From positions 1 to 7,832 of the forward strand of contig WGAX01000196.1 of the NCBI GenBank assembly GCA_015494595.1: a DNA stretch of 7,832 bases. The letters are read 5' to 3'. This document shows, piece by piece, positions 1 to 5,563 of the stretch. The DNA is from Nitratiruptor sp. (GTDB lineage: Bacteria; Campylobacterota; Campylobacteria; Campylobacterales; Nitratiruptoraceae). The notes under the pieces were generated by a model. That model saw only the letters and a list, made by a program, of their open reading frames with translations. It made no database searches and was not told the DNA's origin. Numbering within the stretch: position 1 is the first letter of the stretch; each line of letters begins with the position of its first letter. The position numbers and the translations under genes were made by a program.

Positions 1-1
1 A

Positions 2-340
2 GTTAATAAGTCGTTGATTTTGAATAAGACCAACATCAACAAGTCTATTAATACTGGTAACGCAGGTGTAGCAATTAAAGGCTCTAAAGTTAACAAGTCG
101 TTGATTTTGAATAAGACCAACATCAATAAGTCTATCAATACGGGTAATGCGGGCGTAGAAATTAAAGGCTCCAAAGTTAATAAGTCATTGATTTTGAATA
201 AGACTAACATCAACAAGTCTATTAATACTGGCAATGCAGGTGTAGCAATTAAAGGCTCTAAAGTCAACAAATCGTTGATTTTGAATAAAACAAACTTAGA
301 TAAATCTATCAATACAGGAAACGTAGGGGTAGAGATTAAG
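2..340 (+). repeat. 87-bp in-frame tandem repeat, 3.9 copies
   Basis: Units start at 2, 89, 176 and 263, exactly 87 bp apart, and the last is cut short by the stop codon. Copies 1 and 3 differ at 4 of 87 bases, all synonymous. Copies 1 and 2 differ at 9, with one amino-acid change (Ala to Glu in the VAIK/VEIK segment). Copy 4 is the most divergent. The array probably continues upstream of the window. Confidence 0.95.
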
Positions 341-343
341 TAA
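2..343 (+). CDS. Repeat-rich exported fibre-subunit candidate (5' end missing)
   Basis: The frame is open from the first complete codon (position 2) to the TAA at 341-343, so the gene begins upstream. The TTG at 14 is a leucine codon inside the repeat, not a start. The visible 113 residues are three full copies and one partial copy of a 29-residue unit, with no other sequence. Each unit carries three Asn-Lys-Ser/Thr triplets 5-6 residues apart, then INTGNAGV[A/E]IKGSK. Short alternating hydrophobic stretches (LIL, VAIK) flanked by N, K, S, T and G suggest a beta-solenoid or amyloid-like fold with stacked Asn/Ser ladders. The protein ends abruptly on VEIK without a tail. Degenerate copies of the unit occur in two downstream exported proteins, and a CsgG-like pore candidate follows two genes later, so I infer it is the major secreted subunit. 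It could instead be a non-fibrous repetitive adhesin. Signal peptide and total length cannot be seen. Confidence 0.85.
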   Translation, partial: VNKSLILNKTNINKSINTGNAGVAIKGSKVNKSLILNKTNINKSINTGNAGVEIKGSKVNKSLILNKTNINKSINTGNAGVAIKGSKVNKSLILNKTNLDKSINTGNVGVEIK

Positions 344-374
344 AAAGAGGAGGAGGTTTTACTCTTCCTCTTTT
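343..374 (+). terminator. Hairpin terminator or attenuator after the repeat gene
   Basis: A 13-bp stem pairs 343-355 (AAAAGAGGAGGAG) with 362-374 (CTCTTCCTCTTTT), with one G-U wobble (352/365) and a 6-nt loop at 356-361. It begins at the stop codon of the repeat gene and ends 12 nt before the next ATG. The run of four T forms the end of the 3' arm and is followed by AAAGGA, so the U-tract is short. That fits partial termination or a 3'-end stabilising hairpin better than complete termination. I infer that it gives more transcript of the first gene than of the rest of the operon. Confidence 0.7.
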
Positions 375-386
375 AAAGGAAAAAGG

Positions 387-1037
387 ATGAAAACTTTATT
401 AATTATTCTTATAGTAGGAGGGATGGGGTATGCGCAAGACTACTCCCAATTTTTAATAGATAATAAGGTTAAATTTCAGGAGGATTATGCTAAGCATAAG
501 GCAAAGTATAAATCTCATCAAGCGGAAAAAAAAGCAAGAAGAGCAGAAGGAAAAGCCAAAAGACTCTTCCTAAATAAGAGTCAGATTTCTCTTCCTCAAA
601 ATGTTAGAAGACTAGAAGGTACAACAGATGTAGAGGACTTTTTTGAAAAGTCTGGAAAAGGAAAAGAGGATAAGCTTTTCAAAAAAGTTCTTATTAAAAG
701 TAGAAGCCATAAAAACCCTGAAAAATACCACTATACTGTTATTCGTAAAAAAAGCGATCTCAAAAAAGCTGGTGTAGTAGTAGATAAAAAGAAGAGAATA
801 AAAAGTGTATATAATTATGTAGAGATTAAAAATGTACTTGGGACAAAGAAAGAGAATGTGGGTGTTATTGTAAAGAAAGGAAGTAAGGTAAAAGAGGTTA
901 CAAATATTGTAAATATCAAACATAGTAAATTAATAGATAAAAAAATTAATGCAGGTGTAGAGATTGAAGATAAAAAAGCAGCTAAAAAGATCTATAATGA
1001 TGTTGAGCTTAAAGATTCTAAACTAGGAGAGTGGTAA
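387..1037 (+). CDS. Secreted lysine-rich protein with degenerate fibre repeats
   Basis: The 216-residue product belongs to no family I recognise. It starts at the ATG at 387, 6 nt after AAAGGA (375-380). Residues 1-16 form a signal peptide with probable cleavage at GYA/QDYS. Residues 22-60 are charged and probably helical, rich in K, A, E and H. Overall 46 of 216 residues are lysine and none is cysteine. From residue 128 there are three degenerate repeats of about 30 residues, marked by Gly-Val at 129, 159 and 190. They contain GVxVxxGSKV-like and VEIK/SKL segments that align with the 29-residue unit of the preceding gene (for example GSKVKE against GSKVNK, INAGVEI against NAGVEI). Its stop codon overlaps the next ATG by one base. 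I infer a minor subunit, nucleator or anchor of the same fibre, by analogy with CsgB. The basic N-terminal half could bind polyanions such as LPS, DNA or peptidoglycan, but this is speculative. Confidence 0.8.
   Translation: MKTLLIILIVGGMGYAQDYSQFLIDNKVKFQEDYAKHKAKYKSHQAEKKARRAEGKAKRLFLNKSQISLPQNVRRLEGTTDVEDFFEKSGKGKEDKLFKKVLIKSRSHKNPEKYHYTVIRKKSDLKKAGVVVDKKKRIKSVYNYVEIKNVLGTKKENVGVIVKKGSKVKEVTNIVNIKHSKLIDKKINAGVEIEDKKAAKKIYNDVELKDSKLGEW
768..1034 (+). repeat. Three degenerate ~30-residue coding repeats
   Basis: This encodes residues 128-216 of the lysine-rich protein. Units begin near residues 128, 158 and 189 (spacing 30 and 31; the last has 28 residues). The Gly-Val at the start of each unit and the IKxSKLxxKK-like segment before the next one are kept, the rest is diverged. 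They match the 29-residue unit of the upstream gene in protein sequence but hardly in DNA. Confidence 0.65.
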
Positions 1038-2071
1038 TGAAAAAAATATATTTTTTACTCTTATTAATGCCTTTTTTGACAGGATGTGCAACTGGCGTTG
1101 CTAAAAAGATGATCCCTAAATTAGAGCAGCCAAAACAAGAAGTAGTAGAAAATACTACCAAATATAATGTCTCTTTAGAAAAGATAGGAGATATGCTCTA
1201 TCAAGTTAAATCAAATGACATTTATATTTATATATCTCCTATTACCAATAAAACAGCTGCTGTAGGAAAATTGCCCGAAGATATTGAGGGAATGATCAAA
1301 AGTGCATTTTTAAATATGGGATATAAGGTGCATATTGTTACATCTCCTGAAGCATTTCCACAAAATAGTGAGGCTTATGTGATTGAGGGAGAGATTAGTG
1401 AATTTGATGCTATAAGGGCAAAAGAGGCAAGTGCAAATATTGGACTTAGTTTTGGAAAAGGGATGGGAGAGAGTGAAGGTGAGGGAGAAGGAGAATACTC
1501 TTATAAAGAGATCCATTTAGGATTGGATTTGCGTGCTTATAATCCCTTTACAGGAGAATATATCCCTTTTGCAGTTGCAAAAAATAAAATTACTATTAAA
1601 AAGATAGCAGACTCCAATAAAATCTCTTTCTTCATTGCGGGAAACGGTTTTGGATTTGGTGGTCAAGCAAAGGTACAAAATGGTGTGCACGAATCTTTGC
1701 GAGTACTAAGTGAAGCAAGTGCAGTGGAATTACTAGGTAAACTTAAACTTTTACCATATTGGACAGTTATTCCAAATGCTATTCCAGAGCCTCAAGTTAT
1801 TAATAATTTTAAAAGAAAATTTCACTCTCTTTCAACTGAAGATCAGGTTATTTATACCTATGCACTTTTATCAAAATATTATCCAAATATAACACCAGAA
1901 ACGATTGACAATTATATTATTAGATTTAAAAGAGAGTATGGTGTTTATCCTATCAACGCAGATATTACTCCAGAACTTTTTGCAAAGCTTCTTATCAATT
2001 TACCAAAAACTGAGTTGAAACGATCTATTAGCTCAAAAAGAGAGGAGCTCTTAAAATCTATTGTAGAATAG
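1037..2071 (+). CDS. CsgG-like outer-membrane lipoprotein, putative secretion pore
   Basis: The start is the ATG at 1037, 6 nt after AGGAGA (1025-1030). The GTG at 1031 would sit against that site. The N-terminus MKKIYFLLLLMPFLTGC is a lipoprotein signal with the acylated Cys at residue 17. Residues about 60-242 follow the order of E. coli CsgG: a mixed alpha/beta part, then a VIEGEISEFDA strand (CsgG has VEGSIIGYES), a first hairpin candidate, IHLGLDLRAYNPFTGE (CsgG IAVNLRVVNVSTGE), a second hairpin region rich in G and F (198-209), and a final helix HESLRVLSEASAVELL ending near a Trp (242). In CsgG these parts form the 36-strand barrel that exports curlin. Here the first hairpin has an unusual acidic Gly/Glu loop (144-153). 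Residues about 255-344 are an extra, mostly helical C-terminal region that CsgG lacks. The position just after two repeat proteins supports a role in exporting them. The assignment rests on pattern recognition, not on an alignment search. Confidence 0.65.
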   Translation: MKKIYFLLLLMPFLTGCATGVAKKMIPKLEQPKQEVVENTTKYNVSLEKIGDMLYQVKSNDIYIYISPITNKTAAVGKLPEDIEGMIKSAFLNMGYKVHIVTSPEAFPQNSEAYVIEGEISEFDAIRAKEASANIGLSFGKGMGESEGEGEGEYSYKEIHLGLDLRAYNPFTGEYIPFAVAKNKITIKKIADSNKISFFIAGNGFGFGGQAKVQNGVHESLRVLSEASAVELLGKLKLLPYWTVIPNAIPEPQVINNFKRKFHSLSTEDQVIYTYALLSKYYPNITPETIDNYIIRFKREYGVYPINADITPELFAKLLINLPKTELKRSISSKREELLKSIVE

Positions 2072-2078
2072 AGGAAAT

Positions 2079-3284
2079 ATGATGAAAAAATTTTTTCTTG
2101 CTCTATTTTTTTTAGTCATTACACTCTATGCCAATCAAATTGGCAGTGGATATGAGGGTACATCTGATTATAAACTGCTTCAAAAAATGATAGTCAATAC
2201 CGATTTTTCTTTGGTAAAAACAAAAGGAGATCTTGAAAATTTACGAAGAGTCCTCAAAAGTTCTACTACCACAATGGGAGTGGTGCAAGAAGATATTTTA
2301 GCGGATTTATCGAGGGAAACTCCTCAAGTCGCACAAAAAATTAAAATATTGTCCCCTCTTTATAGAGCAGCAATGGTAGTAGTTGTGCCTAAAAATAGCT
2401 CTATACATACTTTAAAAGATCTCTCCAACAGACGCGTAGTTGTAGATGGAGAAGGGAGTGGAGACTACTATACCCTTTTACGCCTGCAAGAGAAACTCCT
2501 TATTAATCCAGAAGTTTTTACAGTTAATAAAAATCTTGCTTTGGACTATCTGCGAAGAGGAAAAGCAGATGCCTATTTTTTCATAGGTAATATCAAAGAT
2601 ATTGCACATTTAACACCTCTTTATCGCTTCATACCTGTAGCTTACTACTCATATAAATATAAAACATTTCAACTAACTCCTAAAATGAGTATTACCACAG
2701 CGTATGTTATAAAATATCTTGTTACAAGTAATGAAAAAGAGAAAAGAATATCTAAAAGTAGCCTTTTGACAATGCTAGAAAATCTTGTAACCACTTCAAA
2801 TCGCACCTATTTGTGTAGCTTTTCCGAAAAGACACCTGTACCATTTGCAGATTATATCTATTTTGCTTGCTCCCAAACGCAACAAAGGGTAATGAGAAAA
2901 ACTCCATCTACTACAACACGAGAAGAGCCTCCACCAGTTATACGCTCCTCTTTGTATTACGATAATATAGAAGATATTGTGATCTATCCTGAGGCTCTCA
3001 AAAGTAGAAGCTACCATCGGCACGGTACAAGTTATAAGGTAGAAAAAGCAAAATTTGACAATGCTGTACGATTGATTAAAAAAGAGCTAGAGAATAGCTC
3101 CAATACAAAAATCGTTGTAATTAGTAAAGGAAGAGGTGACGAAGCTCTTGCTAATATGGATTTTATCTATCATAAACTCAAAAAAAATAGAATTCCTCGC
3201 AGTGCCATCATAAAAAAGGTTATACCCGTGCGATGTCAAAATAGCTGCTTTTTTAAAACAACAATAACATTTAAAGTATTATGA
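2079..3284 (+). CDS. Periplasmic TAXI-type solute-binding-like protein with C-terminal extra domain
   Basis: Two tandem ATGs (2079, 2082) follow GAGGAAA (2071-2077), and either could be used. Residues 1-18 are a signal peptide (cleavage near LYA/NQ). Residues 19-260 resemble TAXI-family TRAP receptors and related binding proteins: GSGYEGTSDYKLLQ, KTKGDLENLRRVL, then MGVVQEDIL, followed by PLYRAAMVVVVP, LKDLSNRRVVVDGEGSG and YLRRGKADAYFFIG, the usual order in that fold. A Thr/Pro-rich linker lies at about 270-290. The last ~85 residues form a separate alpha/beta domain (KIVVISKGRGDEALANMDFI) that recalls an OmpA-like peptidoglycan-binding domain, but weakly. No TRAP permease gene is adjacent, so substrate import is unlikely to be its job. 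In this operon it could be a periplasmic chaperone or scaffold for the exported subunits. The stop overlaps the next ATG (ATGA, 3281-3284), so translation is probably coupled. Confidence 0.65.
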   Translation: MMKKFFLALFFLVITLYANQIGSGYEGTSDYKLLQKMIVNTDFSLVKTKGDLENLRRVLKSSTTTMGVVQEDILADLSRETPQVAQKIKILSPLYRAAMVVVVPKNSSIHTLKDLSNRRVVVDGEGSGDYYTLLRLQEKLLINPEVFTVNKNLALDYLRRGKADAYFFIGNIKDIAHLTPLYRFIPVAYYSYKYKTFQLTPKMSITTAYVIKYLVTSNEKEKRISKSSLLTMLENLVTTSNRTYLCSFSEKTPVPFADYIYFACSQTQQRVMRKTPSTTTREEPPPVIRSSLYYDNIEDIVIYPEALKSRSYHRHGTSYKVEKAKFDNAVRLIKKELENSSNTKIVVISKGRGDEALANMDFIYHKLKKNRIPRSAIIKKVIPVRCQNSCFFKTTITFKVL

Positions 3285-3805
3285 TGAAAAAAATTGCTTT
3301 TATAACAATATTGATTGTATCAGTAGTGTATGGGCGCAAACTTTTTCTTCCCCCCTCCTCTTCAATCATATTAGAAAATCAAACTTTTAAAGACCAAAAA
3401 TTTATTAATAAAGATTTTACAAATGCAGTTATAAGAAATGTAAAATTTATCCACTGTACATTTCAAAAAGCAAAACTTCGCAATGCCAAAATAGAGCATA
3501 CAACTTTTGAAAAGAGCACTATTCTTCAAAGTGATTTAAGATTAGCAAGGATTAAAAGTACAACCTTTTCTCACTGTAAAATTAACCACACCCTCTTCTC
3601 TTATGCCTATATAGCATTGAGTAATTTCTTCTTTTGCGATTTGCGCTTCAATAGGTTTAACCATACACAATTAATCAAAACACGATTTACCAAAAGTAAT
3701 CTTTCATATACAGTCTGGATAGATGGTAAAAAATGTAGTAAAGGGAGTATTGGAAAATGCAAACAGAGAAAAAAAGTTATCAAAAAATATCAGTTGCGCT
3801 TTTAG
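3281..3805 (+). CDS. Secreted pentapeptide-repeat protein
   Basis: The start is the ATG at 3281, inside an ATGA overlap with the preceding stop. The alternative ATG at 3284 would remove one residue. No good ribosome-binding site is visible, consistent with translational coupling. Residues 1-18 are a signal peptide (VVYG/RK). From residue 34 to 146 the chain reads as 23 consecutive pentapeptides without a break, with the central hydrophobic residue (F, I or L, finally W) at every fifth position from F36 to W146. This pattern folds as a right-handed quadrilateral beta-helix, here about six coils, with many Phe in the core. The C-terminal tail WIDGKKCSKGSIGKCK carries two Cys (152, 160) that could form a disulfide outside the cytoplasm. 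Most characterised pentapeptide proteins (such as MfpA and Qnr) are cytoplasmic, and this one is exported. It may be an accessory or capping component of the fibre. Its function is unknown. Its last 49 nt overlap the next gene. Confidence 0.85.
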   Translation: MMKKIAFITILIVSVVYGRKLFLPPSSSIILENQTFKDQKFINKDFTNAVIRNVKFIHCTFQKAKLRNAKIEHTTFEKSTILQSDLRLARIKSTTFSHCKINHTLFSYAYIALSNFFFCDLRFNRFNHTQLIKTRFTKSNLSYTVWIDGKKCSKGSIGKCKQRKKVIKKYQLRF

Positions 3806-4485
3806 TATTGTGTACTCTTTTTGTATATGGAGGGGATAATATGATTATTAATAAAACCATTATTTCGCCCAATAGTATTGTGACGGGAAATACGGGGATT
3901 ATTATTAATGGTAAAAAGTATGAAAAAGGGAGTGCCAAAAAGCAAAAAGTAACCTATGCTACCATCTCTTTACCCGATCATCTCAAAAAAATAGCAATTG
4001 AATTGCCAGATAGCAAACTATATATCAAAAAAGGAGACAATAGTATCACCTTTGATAAAAGGCTTGCTGTCACTATCAAAAATGGCTCCATTGCACTCCT
4101 TGCAGATAGGAGTAAGATATATGAATCTACCATCACTATCGAAACAGATGAGCCTCTCCCTCCTCTTTTTATAGCAGGGGATAGTGTATTGCATATTACA
4201 AATCAAATTACCTCCCTTCGTATTGAGGGTGATGCAACACTCTTTATTAAAGAGCCTCAAGAGCATATACATGTATCTATAGATGGGGATTGCTCCATCT
4301 ATGCATCAGCTCCAATAGAGAAGTTGAGTATAAACTTTCATGGAGATGTGGCTCTCAATCTGGATAAAATTGATGTAATAGAGCTCAAAGGAGAGGGAGA
4401 TGTAATTCTCAATTCTCCTCAAAAAGATATAACAATAATTAAAAATTTTAAAGGTGACTTTATTCAAGGGAGCGAAAATGATTAA
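3757..4485 (+). CDS. Secreted hybrid: one fibre repeat plus Gly-Asp beta-solenoid-like region
   Basis: The ATG at 3757 follows AAGGGAG (3741-3747) with a 9-nt spacer and lies 49 nt inside the pentapeptide gene in another frame. It supplies a signal peptide (residues 1 to about 26: basic start, ISVALLVLCTLFVYG core), while the later ATG at 3841 would not. Directly after cleavage, residues 29-58 are one copy of the operon's repeat: IINKTIISPNSIVTGNTGI followed by IINGKK, against ILNKTNINKSINTGNAGV followed by AIKGSK upstream. Residues about 66-135 are beta-rich. From 138 to 235 the motif hydrophobic-x-hydrophobic-x-Gly-Asp recurs six times (G141, G158, G177, G196, G214, G233; spacing 17-19). 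This resembles the short-turn beta-helix of DUF2807/GIN-type adhesin head domains, an uncertain match. I infer a surface nucleator, cap or adhesive tip that joins the fibre through its repeat. It overlaps the next gene by 8 nt. Confidence 0.75.
   Translation: MQTEKKSYQKISVALLVLCTLFVYGGDNMIINKTIISPNSIVTGNTGIIINGKKYEKGSAKKQKVTYATISLPDHLKKIAIELPDSKLYIKKGDNSITFDKRLAVTIKNGSIALLADRSKIYESTITIETDEPLPPLFIAGDSVLHITNQITSLRIEGDATLFIKEPQEHIHVSIDGDCSIYASAPIEKLSINFHGDVALNLDKIDVIELKGEGDVILNSPQKDITIIKNFKGDFIQGSEND
3841..3930 (+). repeat. Single coding copy of the fibre repeat
   Basis: This encodes residues 29-58 of the hybrid protein. It matches the 29-residue unit at 2-340 with one inserted residue, keeping NKT, the Ser-Ile and Thr-Gly-Asn pairs, the next Gly, a branched hydrophobic and Gly-x-Lys. 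The DNA is much more diverged than the protein, so this is old homology or convergence, not a recent copy. Confidence 0.7.
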
Positions 4486-4891
4486 AAAGATTGCCACTCT
4501 TACAGTAATCGCTTTTACGATACTTGGTTGTGCCTCATCCTCTTCACCATCCACTTATCCAGCACATAAAAGTGCAAGCAATGTATTAAGAAGTGCTACA
4601 AATGAGTATATTATTAATAATATTCCTCTTGATTATAAGGTCTCTATTGTGGGATATAATTCCCGTTTTGTCAATAATCTTTTAGAGGTTCAAGTAGATC
4701 TTAAAAACCATAAGCAGCGTCAATATGAGCTAGAGTATCGTGTACGATGGTTTGATGATAGCGGTTTTGAAGTAGAGTCTACTCCTTGGCTCCCTCTTAC
4801 CATCAATGCGATGGAGTTTCGATCTATAAGACAAATTGCCCACTCTCCAAAAGTAGAGAGCTTTAAATTTTATATAAGAGCAAAACAGTAA
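4478..4891 (+). CDS. ycfL: YcfL-like (DUF1425) lipoprotein
   Basis: The start is the ATG at 4478, 5 nt after GGGAG (4468-4472). The upstream GTG at 4454 would add residues ahead of a complete lipoprotein signal. MIKKIATLTVIAFTILGC is that signal, with the lipidated Cys at residue 18, giving 137 residues in all. A Ser-rich linker follows, then one beta-sandwich-like domain (about 42-135) with the family's typical pattern: LLEVQVDLKN, ELEYRVRWFDDSGFEVE, a Trp-x-Pro, then IAHSPKVESFKFYIR. In E. coli ycfL lies beside lpoB, and the same pair is found here, which supports both calls. The molecular function of YcfL is not well established. It is probably anchored in the outer membrane facing the periplasm. 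The first 8 nt overlap the preceding gene, so expression is likely coupled. Confidence 0.8.
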   Translation: MIKKIATLTVIAFTILGCASSSSPSTYPAHKSASNVLRSATNEYIINNIPLDYKVSIVGYNSRFVNNLLEVQVDLKNHKQRQYELEYRVRWFDDSGFEVESTPWLPLTINAMEFRSIRQIAHSPKVESFKFYIRAKQ

Positions 4892-4901
4892 AGGAGCAAG
4901 G

Positions 4902-5549
4902 ATGAAGAAGAGTACCATTGCTATTTCCTTTGTAATAGGGGCTTTTATAGTGAGCGGTTGCACTGCTACCGCGACAGGGGTGCAGTATATTGATGAAGAG
5001 AAGATGGGCACCTCTACACCCGTAACCTTGGGGCTTGATTATGAAGATATTAATAGAGCCTCTTTAAAACTTGTGAACTCTATGCTTCGCTCCTCCTATC
5101 TTGAAAAAATGTATGAAAATAAAAAGAGAAGAGAGGGAAAACCATTAGTACTTATGATCAGCGATTTTACCAATGATACTACCCAAAGACTTGATATTGA
5201 CCAAATTGTTAAAAAGATTCGTATAGCCCTATTAAATAGCGGCAGATTCATAGTCACTACTGCTGTGCGAGCTGGAGGAGCAGAAGATAGAGCCACTTAT
5301 GAGTTGAGAAAACTTAGAAAAAATGAAGAGTTTAATCAGCGTACAATAGCTAAAAAGGGCACAATCATTGCACCGGATTTAAGTCTTTCTGGCAAAATCA
5401 TTCAGCGTGTGACTGAGCTTCCAAACGGTAAACAGAGAGTAGATTACTATATTCAGATGAGCCTTACCGATACCAATAGCGGTTTGGCATTTTGGGAGGG
5501 TGAGGAGGTTATCAGCAAGGCAGGGAGTGATAAGTCTGTACCTTGGTGA
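4902..5549 (+). CDS. lpoB: LpoB-like outer-membrane lipoprotein
   Basis: The ATG at 4902 follows AAGGAG (4891-4896) with a 5-nt spacer. MKKSTIAISFVIGAFIVSGC is a lipoprotein signal with the Cys at residue 20. A short linker (to about 45) leads into a compact alpha/beta domain of the LpoB/TolB-N-like type: LVLMISDFTNDTTQRLD (LpoB LLVDSVNNRTNGSLN), KIRIALLNSGRFIV, a helical connector, then DLSLSGKIIQRV and a final beta hairpin ending GLAFWEGEEVISKAG. In gammaproteobacteria LpoB reaches through the peptidoglycan to activate PBP1B. The linker here is much shorter than the long Pro-rich one of E. coli LpoB. The same fold family includes CsgG and FlgT-type proteins, so within this operon it may serve the export apparatus instead of a penicillin-binding protein. 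It lies 10 nt after the ycfL-like gene and 14 nt before the next. Confidence 0.75.
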   Translation: MKKSTIAISFVIGAFIVSGCTATATGVQYIDEEKMGTSTPVTLGLDYEDINRASLKLVNSMLRSSYLEKMYENKKRREGKPLVLMISDFTNDTTQRLDIDQIVKKIRIALLNSGRFIVTTAVRAGGAEDRATYELRKLRKNEEFNQRTIAKKGTIIAPDLSLSGKIIQRVTELPNGKQRVDYYIQMSLTDTNSGLAFWEGEEVISKAGSDKSVPW

Positions 5550-5563
5550 ATAAAAGGTAATTG

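Noticed and set aside
2..340. CRISPR array or other non-coding repeat
   Set aside because: The 87-bp units are contiguous without unique spacers, preserve one reading frame, and differ almost only at synonymous positions.
612..923. Minus-strand open frame of about 100 codons opposite the lysine-rich gene
   Set aside because: It is an antisense shadow of AAA/AAG-rich coding sequence (Phe/Tyr/Ile-rich product), without a ribosome-binding site or recognisable domain.
1041..1056. 16-bp perfect palindrome A6-TATA-T6
   Set aside because: It falls in the codons of a lipoprotein signal peptide (KKIYFL) and is explained by AT-rich codon use. It is too AT-rich to form a stable terminator.
2106..2113. 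Run of eight T in the signal-peptide codons of the TAXI-like gene, possible slippage tract
   Set aside because: Short A/T runs are common in this AT-rich DNA, and the frame is intact. Contingency tracts in Campylobacterota are usually longer G/C runs.
3350..3355. C6 run near the start of the pentapeptide gene as a phase-variable tract
   Set aside because: Six bases is short for a contingency locus, and it is explained by Pro-Pro codons.
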